Source of the DNA: Prosthecobacter debontii
GTDB lineage: Bacteria > Verrucomicrobiota > Verrucomicrobiia > Verrucomicrobiales > Akkermansiaceae
Assembly: GCA_945883455.1 (NCBI GenBank)
Contig: CAMCXJ010000007.1
Coordinates: forward strand, 1-26,235
Length of the DNA stretch: 26,235 nucleotides
Reading direction: 5' to 3'
Below the pieces are notes generated by a model. It did no database searches and had not been told where the DNA came from. It saw only the letters and a program-made list of their open reading frames with translations. Below are positions 8,647 through 16,395 of this stretch, piece after piece (the first letter of the stretch is position 1; each line of letters starts with the position of its first letter). The position numbers and the translations under genes were made by a program.

Positions 8647-9320
8647 ACCTTTTCCCACCCTCCAACAGCGCCTCCCCGCAGGCCCCGCAAAACAGCTACT
8701 ACGTGCCCATCGTCATCGAGTCCGATGGCCGCGGCGAGCGCTCGTTCGACATCTACTCGCGCCTGCTGAAAGACCGCATCATTTTCATCACGACCCCCAT
8801 CGATGACGGCGTAGCCGCGTCCGTGATCGCGCAGTTGCTTTTCCTCCAGATGCAGGATCCCAAAAAGGACATCCACATCTACATCAACTCCCCCGGCGGT
8901 TCCGTCACCGCCGGCCTCGCGATGTATGACACGATGCAGTTCCTCACCTGCGACGTGAACACCTACTGCATCGGTATCGCCGCCTCCATGGGTTCCGTGC
9001 TGCTCACCGCCGGAACCAAAGGCAAGCGCTACTGCCTGCCGAACTCCCACGTGATGATCCACAAAGTCTCCGGTGGAGCACAGGGCACCGCCTCCGACGT
9101 GGAGCGCACGATCGGCTTCATGTTCAACCTCAAGAAACGCCTCAACGGCATCCTCGCCAAGCACACCGGCAAGACCATCGAGGAAGTCGAGCATGACTCC
9201 GACCGCGACAACTACATGACCGCCGAGCAATCCGTCGCCTACGGCCTCGTGGACAAGGTTCTGGAATCACGCAAACAGCTCCCCGACGCCATCCAAGCGG
9301 AGATCGAGAAAAAGGACTGA
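8643..9320 (+). CDS. clpP: ATP-dependent Clp protease proteolytic subunit
   Basis: A 225-residue serine peptidase that forms the tetradecameric barrel degrading substrates unfolded by ClpX or ClpA/C. The catalytic triad is visible: Ser115 in GIAASMGS, His140 in HVMIHKVSGG, and Asp189 in DRDNYMTAEQ. The INSPGGSVTAGLAMYDTMQF segment is the family's oxyanion-hole region. The N-terminal 17 or so residues are variable and probably include a propeptide. It starts inside the end of tig (4-bp overlap) and precedes clpX by 48 bp, the standard order. Confidence 0.96.
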   Translation: MNLFPPSNSASPQAPQNSYYVPIVIESDGRGERSFDIYSRLLKDRIIFITTPIDDGVAASVIAQLLFLQMQDPKKDIHIYINSPGGSVTAGLAMYDTMQFLTCDVNTYCIGIAASMGSVLLTAGTKGKRYCLPNSHVMIHKVSGGAQGTASDVERTIGFMFNLKKRLNGILAKHTGKTIEEVEHDSDRDNYMTAEQSVAYGLVDKVLESRKQLPDAIQAEIEKKD

Positions 9321-9336
9321 TCGTGTTTCTTGTTTA

Positions 9337-9360
9337 GAATTTAAGATTTAAGATTTAAAG
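9337..9360 (+). repeat. AT-rich tandem heptamer repeat between clpP and clpX
   Basis: Two perfect GATTTAA units (9345-9358) preceded by an imperfect one (GAATTTAA, 9337-9344) give a short AT-only tract in an otherwise GC-rich operon, ending just before the clpX start. It could be a local promoter (UP-like) or a translation-enhancing unstructured leader. No SD is present, so an AT-rich, unpaired leader may help clpX initiation. Function is inference. Confidence 0.6.
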
Positions 9361-9368
9361 TTTCCACC

Positions 9369-10673
9369 ATGGCTCGCGCGTCCAATCTCACCATGTGCTC
9401 TTTCTGCGGAAAGAGCCACTCAGAGGTCAAAAAACTCATCGCCGGTCCCGGTGTTTACATCTGCAACGAGTGCGTGGATGTTTGCTCCAATATCCTCGCA
9501 AAGGAACTGAACCCGCCCGAGTCCAAAGGCAAAAAGAACAAGGGGAAATCCTCCCACAAGCGCGAGGAAATCCCGACCCCCGCCGAGCTCCTCCACGAGC
9601 TCGACCAATATGTGATCGGCCAAGAGATGGCGAAAAAAGTCCTCTCCGTCGCCGTTTACAACCACTACCTCCGCCTCAACCAGAACAACCTTGGCGTTTC
9701 CGCCGAGTTCAAGGATGTGGAGATCGAGAAATCAAACGTCCTCCTACTCGGCTCCACCGGCTCCGGGAAAACCCTGCTCGCCCGCACTCTCGCCCGCGTG
9801 CTTGACGTGCCTTTCTGCATCGTCGATGCCACCACGCTCACCGAGGCGGGATACGTCGGTGAGGATGTGGAAAACATCATCCTCCGCCTGCTGCAGGCCG
9901 CGGATTTCGATTTGGAACGCGCCGAACGAGGCATCATCTACGTCGATGAGATCGACAAGATCGGCCGCAAGACCGAGAACGTCTCCATCACCCGGGATGT
10001 TTCCGGCGAGGGCGTCCAGCAGGCTCTCCTGAAAATCCTCGAAGGCACCGTCTGCAACGTCCCTCCTCAAGGCGGCCGCAAGCACCCGCAGCAGGAATAC
10101 ATCCAAGTCAACACCGAGAAGATCCTCTTCGTGTGCGGCGGCGCATTCGTCGGTTTGGAAGACATCGTCAAACGCCGCCACGGCAGCAGGACTCTCGGCT
10201 TCCATTCCGATAACCAAACTCACACCGAGCTCGACGAGAAGACCTCGAAAATCCTCGAGAAAGTCCTCCCGGAAGACCTCCTCCACTTCGGCCTGATCCC
10301 CGAGTTCATCGGACGTCTTCCCGTCATCACCGCGCTGCGCAAGCTCACCGAGGACGAGCTGGTCCGCATTCTCACCGAACCGAAGAACGCGTTAGTGAAA
10401 CAATACTCTAAACAACTCGCGCTCAACAGCGTGAAGCTGCGCATCACCCGCGACGCCCTCCGTGCCATCGCGAAACAGGCCGTGGATCGCGGCACCGGTG
10501 CCCGCGCCCTCCGCTCCATTTTCGAGAAGCTGATGCTTGACGTCATGTTCGATGTGCCCTCCCGCGGCGATATCGAGGGTGTCTCAATCAACCGCCACGT
10601 GGTCGAGGGAACGAAATCCCCTTCCCTGCGCCGCCGCAAGCTGGACGCGGATGCGGATGCGGACGCCGCGTAA
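9369..10673 (+). CDS. clpX: ATP-dependent Clp protease unfoldase subunit ClpX
   Basis: A 434-residue AAA+ unfoldase that feeds ClpP. The N-terminal C4 zinc-binding domain has Cys10, Cys13, Cys32 and Cys35. The AAA+ core has Walker A GSTGSGKT (128-135), pore-loop GYVGED (161-166), Walker B IIYVDEID (189-196), and the FIGRLPVIT region near the C-terminal small domain. The ClpP-docking tripeptide appears as LGF (RTLGFHSD) where E. coli has IGF. The tail ends in a short Asp-Ala repeat (DADADADAA) encoded by near-tandem GATGCG units, likely disordered. The Shine-Dalgarno is absent; the start is fixed by homology of the zinc domain. Confidence 0.96.
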   Translation: MARASNLTMCSFCGKSHSEVKKLIAGPGVYICNECVDVCSNILAKELNPPESKGKKNKGKSSHKREEIPTPAELLHELDQYVIGQEMAKKVLSVAVYNHYLRLNQNNLGVSAEFKDVEIEKSNVLLLGSTGSGKTLLARTLARVLDVPFCIVDATTLTEAGYVGEDVENIILRLLQAADFDLERAERGIIYVDEIDKIGRKTENVSITRDVSGEGVQQALLKILEGTVCNVPPQGGRKHPQQEYIQVNTEKILFVCGGAFVGLEDIVKRRHGSRTLGFHSDNQTHTELDEKTSKILEKVLPEDLLHFGLIPEFIGRLPVITALRKLTEDELVRILTEPKNALVKQYSKQLALNSVKLRITRDALRAIAKQAVDRGTGARALRSIFEKLMLDVMFDVPSRGDIEGVSINRHVVEGTKSPSLRRRKLDADADADAA

Positions 10674-10702
10674 ACATGGGGCGGCTGAATCCGCTGATAC
10701 CC

Positions 10703-11374
10703 ATGAAGCATCATCTTTATCTACTTCTCATTACGCTGCCCGGTTGCGCGACCTTGCCCCATGCGATCAGCGCATCCAACCCTACAAACAAGATACCCGA
10801 CCAACATGTCCATGTTGCAAGTCACGGTTGGCACGCCGGAATCATCGTGAATGGGAATAAGCTGAACAGGCGAATGCCTTCGCTAGCCGATCGCTTTCCG
10901 AAAGCCGAATTCTACGAGATCGGCTGGGGCGATGCAGGGTTTTATCAGGCGGATAAAATCACCGCCACGCTCACCCTGAACGCGGTGTTTTTACCAAGCG
11001 ATACGGTGGTTCATGTGGTTGGCTTCGAGGGCAATCCCGCCATGTATTTCCCGACAAGCGAAGTGCGGAGCGTTTTCCTGACTGACGAGGGCATGGAGAG
11101 GCTTTGTGAATTTATCGAATCCAGCTTTGCCAAGGATCAAGCGGGTGAACCGATCCGATCATCCGTCGGCCTTTATGGGGACAGCCAATTTTATCAGGGT
11201 GAAGGCAAATACCACTTGCTCAACGGATGCAACAAATGGACGGCCAAGGCGCTATGCAGCGGGGGTGTTGCGATCAACCCCGCGCTCATAATCACCTCGG
11301 CGAGCGTGATGGATGAAATCCGGTTGTCCGCAGAACCTCCCACGCAGCGAGTGAAGCGAAAACGGCCCCGATGA
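10703..11374 (+). CDS. DUF2459-family lipoprotein
   Basis: A 223-residue protein starting at ATG 10703, which gives MKHHLYLLLITLPGC, a lipoprotein signal with lipobox LPGC (an upstream in-frame ATG at 10676 only adds nine residues). The DUF2459 core (TIGR02117-like) is visible: VASHGWHAGIIV, YEIGWGDAGFYQ, YGDSQFYQGEGKYHLLNGCNKWTAKAL. The conserved His and Cys are intact. The family is uncharacterised; it is found near urease genes in some bacteria. It follows clpX by 29 bp on the same strand, so it may be co-transcribed, but no functional link to ClpXP is known. Its stop is 13 bp from the lysS stop on the opposite strand. Confidence 0.82.
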   Translation: MKHHLYLLLITLPGCATLPHAISASNPTNKIPDQHVHVASHGWHAGIIVNGNKLNRRMPSLADRFPKAEFYEIGWGDAGFYQADKITATLTLNAVFLPSDTVVHVVGFEGNPAMYFPTSEVRSVFLTDEGMERLCEFIESSFAKDQAGEPIRSSVGLYGDSQFYQGEGKYHLLNGCNKWTAKALCSGGVAINPALIITSASVMDEIRLSAEPPTQRVKRKRPR

Positions 11375-11387
11375 ACTCATGTGCAGG

Positions 11388-12863
11388 CTATTCCTTCTTC
11401 TTCAGAAGCGGGAAAAGCACCACATCACGGATCGTCGGCGCGCCGGTGAGCATCATCACGAGGCGGTCGATGCCGATGCCGATACCTCCGGCGGGCGGCA
11501 TGCCGTGCTCTAGGGTTTCGATGAAATCGTAATCGACCTTCTGCTCTTCCTCACCGCCGGCCTGGTGCTCGAGGCGCTCGCGCTGGAGGTCGGGATCGTT
11601 GAGTTCAGAGTAACCGGGTGAAATTTCCTGGCCGTTGATGATGAGTTCGTAAACCTCGACCGTCCTACCGCCGGGCGTGACTTTCGCCAGCGGAACCAAC
11701 TCGCTGGCGACGCGCGTGACGAAACAGGGATCGAAGGTGTGCTCCTCGACTTTTTTCTCAAAAACCTGCTGAATGACCTCAAAGTCCTCCATGTTTTTGG
11801 AAAGCTGCACGCCCAGTTCCTCGCATTTCGCGCGGCGTTGCTCCGGGGTGATATCGAAGAAATCATCGCCCGCCGCGCCCTTGATGAGGTCGTGGTAGTT
11901 CGCGCGTTTCCAAGGACGTGTGAGATCGATGGTGCGGGTGATATTGCCGTCCTCGTCCTTGTGCTCGATCTTCAGCCCGCCGCAGAATTTCTCCGCGAGG
12001 TGGCAGGTCATTTCCTCCACGAGGTTCGCCATTTCCTCGAAATCGGAGAACGCCGAATAGGCCTCAAGCATGGTAAATTCGGGGTTGTGGCGGCGCGAAA
12101 TGCCCTCGTTGCGGAAGTTGCGGTTGAGTTCGAAGACTTTCGTGAAACCGCCGACCAGCAGGCGCTTGAGGAAAAGTTCCGGCGCGATGCGCAGGGTGAG
12201 CGGCATGCCGAGGGCGTTGTGATGCGTCTCGAACGGGCGTGCGGCAGCGCCACCCGCCACCGATTGCAACATTGGAGTCTCCACTTCCAGGAAGTCCCGC
12301 GCATGTAGGAAGCTGCGAATTTCCGCGATCATCTTCGAACGGGTGATGAACAGCGCAGAGCTGTCCGGGTTGCCGATCAGGTCGAGGTGGCGCTTGCGGT
12401 ATTTCGTCTCCCGGTCGGAGAGGCCGTGGAACTTGTCCGGCATCGGCCGCAGGGATTTCGAGAGCACGGTGAAGGACTCGGCCTTGATCGTCGGCTCGCC
12501 GGTGCGGGTGGTGAAGGTTTCCCCCGTGACACCGACCCAGTCCCCGCGGTCAAGGCACTTCCAGATCGCAGCTTGCGTTTCATCGAGATCCTTCACGCTG
12601 AGGTGGCATTGGATCGCGCCGTGGGCGTCGCCGATGCTGAAGAAAACGGATTTCCCCATGTCGCGCAGCGCGATGATGCGGCCGGCGGTGGTGACCTTTT
12701 TTTCGTCCGCGTAATCGGCTTTGAGATCCGCCGGGGAAATCGTGGTCTCGAAACGGGCACCGAACGGATCGACCCCCAAAGCGCGCAGCTTGGCGAGCTT
12801 CTCGCGGCGGACGGCGATTAGTTCTGCTTCGGTGGACTGCGGTTGGGTGGAAGTTTCGCTCAT
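11388..12863 (-). CDS. lysS: Lysine--tRNA ligase, class II
   Basis: A 491-residue class II lysyl-tRNA synthetase, which charges tRNA-Lys with lysine using ATP in the cytoplasm. The N-terminal OB-fold runs to about residue 140 (TTAGRIIALRDMGKSVFFSI). Motif 2 is FRNEGISRRHNPEFTMLEAY at about 250-269, and motif 3 is GGIGIGIDRLVMMLTG at about 459-474. The ATG at 12863 (MSETSTQ) is chosen: an in-frame upstream codon at 12905 would add 14 Arg-rich residues unlike the family. The HPVEVSPLAK motif common in bacterial LysS reads VASELVPLAK here, a mild divergence that leaves the active-site signatures intact. It is monocistronic, convergent with DUF2459 and divergent from the zinc-ribbon gene. Confidence 0.95.
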   Translation of the reverse strand: MSETSTQPQSTEAELIAVRREKLAKLRALGVDPFGARFETTISPADLKADYADEKKVTTAGRIIALRDMGKSVFFSIGDAHGAIQCHLSVKDLDETQAAIWKCLDRGDWVGVTGETFTTRTGEPTIKAESFTVLSKSLRPMPDKFHGLSDRETKYRKRHLDLIGNPDSSALFITRSKMIAEIRSFLHARDFLEVETPMLQSVAGGAAARPFETHHNALGMPLTLRIAPELFLKRLLVGGFTKVFELNRNFRNEGISRRHNPEFTMLEAYSAFSDFEEMANLVEEMTCHLAEKFCGGLKIEHKDEDGNITRTIDLTRPWKRANYHDLIKGAAGDDFFDITPEQRRAKCEELGVQLSKNMEDFEVIQQVFEKKVEEHTFDPCFVTRVASELVPLAKVTPGGRTVEVYELIINGQEISPGYSELNDPDLQRERLEHQAGGEEEQKVDYDFIETLEHGMPPAGGIGIGIDRLVMMLTGAPTIRDVVLFPLLKKKE

Positions 12864-12969
12864 GCGGCGACAGCGGTAACGGACGCGGCGGAGCGGGGCA
12901 AGCACATCATGGTGCGCAATGCCGGAAGCGGAGCTTGCGGGACGAGGCTCGGGCGGTTAGTTCTCACTT

Positions 12970-13674
12970 ATGTTGGATGAGATACGCGCATTGCTGGTAT
13001 TGCAGGATAGGGACAGGCGCTTGATCGCCTTGCGGAAAGAATTGGCGAAGCTCCCTCAGGACGAGGCACGGGCGAAGGCGAAACTGGCCGGTGACACCGC
13101 CGCCGTGAAAAAAGCCCACGACGAATTCCTCGCCGCCGAACTCGCTGTGAAAAAAATCGAGATGGACGCCGAGACGCGTCGCACGACGATCAAGCGGCTC
13201 AAAAACCAACAGTTCGAGACCAAGAAAAATGAAGAATTCAACGCGCTGGGCCACGAAGTAAGCCGCTACGAAAAGGAACTCGATGAGTTTGAGACGCGCG
13301 AGCTGGAGGCAATGGAGTCGGTGGACTCTTTCCGCAAGGCCTACAAGGAAGCCGAGGCGCTTCTCGCCAAAACCCAGAAAGTGGTCGATGACGATCTGGC
13401 CACCATCAAACAGCGCCACGGCAACCTAGAGACACAGGCCGCCGAGGTGCAGGCGGAGCGCGACAAGCTCGTCAAGGAGTGCCCGGAGGATCACCTGCCG
13501 CTTTACGAAAAACTCATGAAATCCAAGGACGGCATGGCCATCGCCAGTTTGCGTGATGGGAAATGCACAGGCTGCCACATGAAGGTGATCGCCTCCACGG
13601 GCATCGCGGTGCAACAGGGGAAAGAGGTCACGCAATGTGAGAACTGCGGGCGCATCCTTGCGATGGATGAGTGA
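12970..13674 (+). CDS. Coiled-coil C4 zinc-ribbon protein (COG1579 type)
   Basis: A 234-residue protein. Residues about 1-180 are a long, charged coiled coil, and the C-terminus is a zinc ribbon with CTGC (about 200) and CENC (about 225). This matches the COG1579/zf-RING_7 family, predicted nucleic-acid-binding and often near RNA or DNA metabolism genes; its exact role is not established. The LKNQQFETKKNEEFNALGHEV segment is the family's central hairpin signature. It overlaps the next gene, the isoprenoid synthase, by 8 bp. There is no Shine-Dalgarno at 12970. Confidence 0.85.
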   Translation: MLDEIRALLVLQDRDRRLIALRKELAKLPQDEARAKAKLAGDTAAVKKAHDEFLAAELAVKKIEMDAETRRTTIKRLKNQQFETKKNEEFNALGHEVSRYEKELDEFETRELEAMESVDSFRKAYKEAEALLAKTQKVVDDDLATIKQRHGNLETQAAEVQAERDKLVKECPEDHLPLYEKLMKSKDGMAIASLRDGKCTGCHMKVIASTGIAVQQGKEVTQCENCGRILAMDE

Positions 13675-14587
13675 AGCGCGCGAACTTGAAGGCGATGTCC
13701 TGAAAGGGGTTTCTCGCTCCTTTTACCTAAGCCTGCGCTTCCTGCCCGCGCCGATGCGGCGACCGGCGGGCATCGCCTATCTCCTGGCACGCGCCAGCGA
13801 TACGATCGCCGATTCCGCGACGCTCCCGACGGCTGAGCGCATGGCTTGCCTCGATCTCCACGCGAGGCAGTGCGCCGGACTCGCCGAGGCCGCTTCGTGG
13901 CCGCAACAACTCATCCACGGCACACCCGACCCGAAGGAAAAGCGCTTGTTGGAAAATCACGTCCGTATCCTCGCAGCCCTTCACGGCATCGAACCCACCT
14001 CCCTCGATCTGATTCGCGAAGTCCTTGCCATCATCATCGGTGGCCAGAAACTCGATCTGAAACGCTTCGGGAACGCATCTTCGCAAAACATCATCACCTT
14101 GCCGGATGACGCGTCTCTATACGATTACACGTGGCGCGTCGCCGGTTGCGTCGGCGAGTTCTGGACGAAACTCGGCTTCGCGACACTCGGTGATGGTTTT
14201 TCCAAAGAACCTCTTGAGGAATTGCTCAAGCCCGCCGCCGAATATGGCTGCGGCCTGCAATTGGTGAACATCCTCCGCGATCTTCCCGCCGATCTGCGCG
14301 CTGGGCGCTGCTACCTACCGGTTGCCGATCCTCACGATGAAACCAAACTCATGACCGTCTTCTCCACATGGCGGGAAACCGCGGTGCGGCATATCGTTAG
14401 CGGGATACCCTATTCAAAAGCCCTCCGCTCGAAGCGCCTCCGCGTCGCCAGCTCGCTGCCCGCCTTCATCGGACTTGATACCTTGGCAATGCTTGAAAAC
14501 GCGACTTTTTCCGATCTCGAAAAAGGTGTCCGCATACCAAGGAAGCGCGTGTATTCCCTCCTGATCAGCGCGTTTCTTCGGGGCTAA
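13667..14587 (+). CDS. Squalene/phytoene synthase family protein
   Basis: A 306-residue head-to-head prenyl synthase. Two Asp-rich motifs for Mg-diphosphate binding are present: DTIAD near residue 45, and DLPAD in LQLVNILRDLPADLRAGRCYLP. The N-terminal SRSFYLSLRFLPAPMR and the VAGCVGEFW stretch fit the squalene synthase fold. Farnesyl diphosphate to squalene is a likely reaction, with hopanoids or sterol-like lipids downstream; phytoene synthesis cannot be excluded. The ATG at 13667 lies in the stop of the zinc-ribbon gene (ATGAGTGA overlap), so coupling is likely. No other terpenoid gene is nearby. Confidence 0.88.
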   Translation: MSEARELEGDVLKGVSRSFYLSLRFLPAPMRRPAGIAYLLARASDTIADSATLPTAERMACLDLHARQCAGLAEAASWPQQLIHGTPDPKEKRLLENHVRILAALHGIEPTSLDLIREVLAIIIGGQKLDLKRFGNASSQNIITLPDDASLYDYTWRVAGCVGEFWTKLGFATLGDGFSKEPLEELLKPAAEYGCGLQLVNILRDLPADLRAGRCYLPVADPHDETKLMTVFSTWRETAVRHIVSGIPYSKALRSKRLRVASSLPAFIGLDTLAMLENATFSDLEKGVRIPRKRVYSLLISAFLRG

Positions 14588-14671
14588 GATTGTCCGATTT
14601 TGTCCGTTTGCATGGTTTTTTCCCAAGTTGTTTGACAATAGGCGCAAGAGGCGGGAAAAACTCTGCCGACC

Positions 14672-15682
14672 ATGAGCAAGCTCAAACTACACAACGCCAT
14701 GTGGCCAGGACTTGTCGGCAAAGAGCCCGGCACCGACCACCCACCGATCTCCCTCGAGCACATGCTCGATCTCACCGTCGCCGCAGAGGTCAATGGCCGC
14801 AAGTATGACGGAGTCGATCTCTTCATTTTCCACCCACATACCGATCCAGATGGCTCGGATGACGAGATCCGGAAAATGGCAGATCTCATCGCCTCAAAAG
14901 GACTTTCCGTAGGTTCGCTGGTGGCTCCCGTCTGGCCGGGAACTGTCGGCGGTCCTGCTTTCGGCTCTGATGAGGACTGCAAGAATTTCGTCCTCGCCGT
15001 CGAGAAGACCTGCCGCATCGCGAAAATCCTCAACGAGCACGGCGTCCGCAAGTCCGGCATCATCCGGGTTGATACCGCAGGCGGCACCGCGGATTTCGCG
15101 AAAGACATCGCGGGCAACACCGCCAAGGTCGCCCAAACATTTCGTGAGGCCGGAAAGGTCGCCGAGCAGTTCGGTGAGCGCATCGCGGCGGAAGGTGAAA
15201 TATGCTGGGGCGGATTCCACTCATGGAAAGCTGCAGTGGACACCCTCGAAGCCACCGCCATGCCCGGCGTGGTCGGCTTCCAGGCGGATCTCGCCCACAC
15301 CTATCTCTACCTCATGGGCTACAACGCCCCCGAGGCCGCCCTCCTCAACGAAGGCTACAGCGACGAAGAATTCTGGGCCGCCTACAAGATCATGACCGAC
15401 GCCCTACGCCCATGGACGCTGGATTTCCACGTCGCCCAGAACGACGGCTCCGTCCACGGCACCGGCTCCCACGACAAGACCGGCCGCCACTGCCGCGCCG
15501 ACGATCCCAACGTACGTCTCGACATCGCGAAATGCTCCTCCTACTGGCTGCAAGGCGCCGCCGAACGCGGCATCACCCATATCTGCTGGGACGGCTGCAT
15601 GTTCGACAACTCCGTCCTCGAAGACGCCTCCACATGGAACGCCATCCTCAAAGCGATGATCGACGTGGATAACGCCCTCTGA
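14672..15682 (+). CDS. Sugar phosphate isomerase/epimerase-like TIM-barrel protein
   Basis: A 336-residue cytoplasmic protein of the xylose-isomerase-like TIM-barrel superfamily (AP endonuclease 2 fold). Likely divalent-metal ligands lie in EGEICWGGFHSW (Glu174/176), GFQADLAHTYLY (Asp206, His209) and LDFHVAQNDGS (His253, Asp258). This assignment is by analogy with the superfamily. Members isomerise or epimerise keto-sugars and inositols, often next to Gfo/Idh/MocA dehydrogenases; here such a gene follows at 16396, across the vapBC pair. It starts 84 bp after the squalene synthase gene. A perfect TTGACA lies at 14632-14637, but no -10 box is found. Confidence 0.85.
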   Translation: MSKLKLHNAMWPGLVGKEPGTDHPPISLEHMLDLTVAAEVNGRKYDGVDLFIFHPHTDPDGSDDEIRKMADLIASKGLSVGSLVAPVWPGTVGGPAFGSDEDCKNFVLAVEKTCRIAKILNEHGVRKSGIIRVDTAGGTADFAKDIAGNTAKVAQTFREAGKVAEQFGERIAAEGEICWGGFHSWKAAVDTLEATAMPGVVGFQADLAHTYLYLMGYNAPEAALLNEGYSDEEFWAAYKIMTDALRPWTLDFHVAQNDGSVHGTGSHDKTGRHCRADDPNVRLDIAKCSSYWLQGAAERGITHICWDGCMFDNSVLEDASTWNAILKAMIDVDNAL

Positions 15683-15697
15683 TCCCTTCGTGCGGAA

Positions 15698-16090
15698 TCA
15701 CGAAACGCCACCCTCGGTCCACCCGATGCCGAATTCCTCCGCCGCCGCCGCCAGCCGCTTGTCACGCGTCCATAGACGCGCGGAACTCAGCTTGGCGGCA
15801 GCGAGCACGAGGACATCATTCCATTGGAGGCCTCGCCCGTGGAGATTCCGCATTTCAAGCATTTTCAAGGACTCGGCGAATGTGGCCTCGGTGGCAATAG
15901 GAAGTGTCAGGAAAAACTGCCGTATCCCGGCGCGATCCCGCAGGCTTCCCACCATGATTTCCCCGATCACACACCGGCATGTCAAGACCCTGCCCCTCTT
16001 GATCAGCTCCCTGAGTTCCGGTTCAGGCCGGCGCAGGAAGTCGATCCAGACGTTCGTGTCCACGAGGATTTTTGCCGTCAGGTCACTCAT
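15698..16090 (-). CDS. vapC: PIN-domain ribonuclease toxin, VapC family
   Basis: A 130-residue PIN-domain RNase. The acidic metal-binding residues are visible at Asp11 (ILVDTNVWID), Glu44 (CVIGEI), Asp92 (WNDVLVLA) and Asp110 (TRDKRL). VapC toxins cleave tRNA or rRNA and are neutralised by the VapB encoded upstream. The start is the ATG at 16090, within the antitoxin stop (8-bp ATGAGTGA overlap). A longer reading from 16132 would add 14 residues inside the antitoxin gene and is less likely. The order antitoxin-toxin is standard. The gene converges on the TIM-barrel gene with a 15-bp gap. Confidence 0.9.
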   Translation of the reverse strand: MSDLTAKILVDTNVWIDFLRRPEPELRELIKRGRVLTCRCVIGEIMVGSLRDRAGIRQFFLTLPIATEATFAESLKMLEMRNLHGRGLQWNDVLVLAAAKLSSARLWTRDKRLAAAAEEFGIGWTEGGVS

Positions 16091-16319
16091 CGGAATCGTT
16101 GAGCACGGATTTCGGAAACGGCTCCCTGCCATAACGGTAACCCCTTTCGGTGTAATCCAATTCCGGCATCGTCCCTTCCAAGGCCAAAAACCTTTCGGTG
16201 ACCTTCTGCCGGATCAACTCGTTCAAGGCGTGCGCCACCAATTTCGATTTCTCGGAAATGCCCGTCAATTTCATGGCCTGCTCCATTAAATCGTCATCCA
16301 ATGTAACTGTCGTTCTCAT
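16083..16319 (-). CDS. vapB: VapB-type ribbon-helix-helix antitoxin
   Basis: A 78-residue antitoxin. MRTTVTLDDDLMEQAMKLTG is a typical RHH DNA-binding strand and helix, with the second helix around SKLVAHALNELIRQKV; the C-terminal half is the toxin-wrapping tail. It is followed by vapC with an 8-bp overlap. The palindromic region at 16320-16346 immediately upstream is a likely autoregulatory operator. The pair is transcribed away from the Gfo/Idh/MocA gene. Confidence 0.88.
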   Translation of the reverse strand: MRTTVTLDDDLMEQAMKLTGISEKSKLVAHALNELIRQKVTERFLALEGTMPELDYTERGYRYGREPFPKSVLNDSDE

Positions 16320-16346
16320 GCATCAAAACTCGCATCATTTGATGCG
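16320..16346 (-). promoter_or_regulatory. Candidate VapBC autoregulatory operator
   Basis: CGCATCA and TGATGCG form a 7-bp-arm palindrome with a 2-bp centre (16331-16346). A third GCATCA half-site sits right against the vapB start (16320-16325), in direct orientation to the first arm. RHH antitoxins commonly bind such repeated half-sites. The region also lies in the promoter of the divergent Gfo/Idh/MocA gene, so it could affect both. Confidence 0.55.
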
Positions 16347-16395
16347 CCTGTAAACACCATTTTTCCCAAACCACTCCAAATCCACCAAACCAACT

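Noticed and set aside
8202..9230. 342-codon open frame antisense to tig and clpP
   Set aside because: Covers parts of two certain genes and has no recognisable motif.
13663..13674. Overlap ATGAGTGA shared by two gene pairs as a mobile signature
   Set aside because: It simply reflects Asp-Glu-stop codons (GAT GAG TGA) containing an ATG; coincidence is the simpler explanation.
14632..14637. TTGACA as a -35 box for the TIM-barrel gene
   Set aside because: No acceptable -10 hexamer 16-18 bp downstream.
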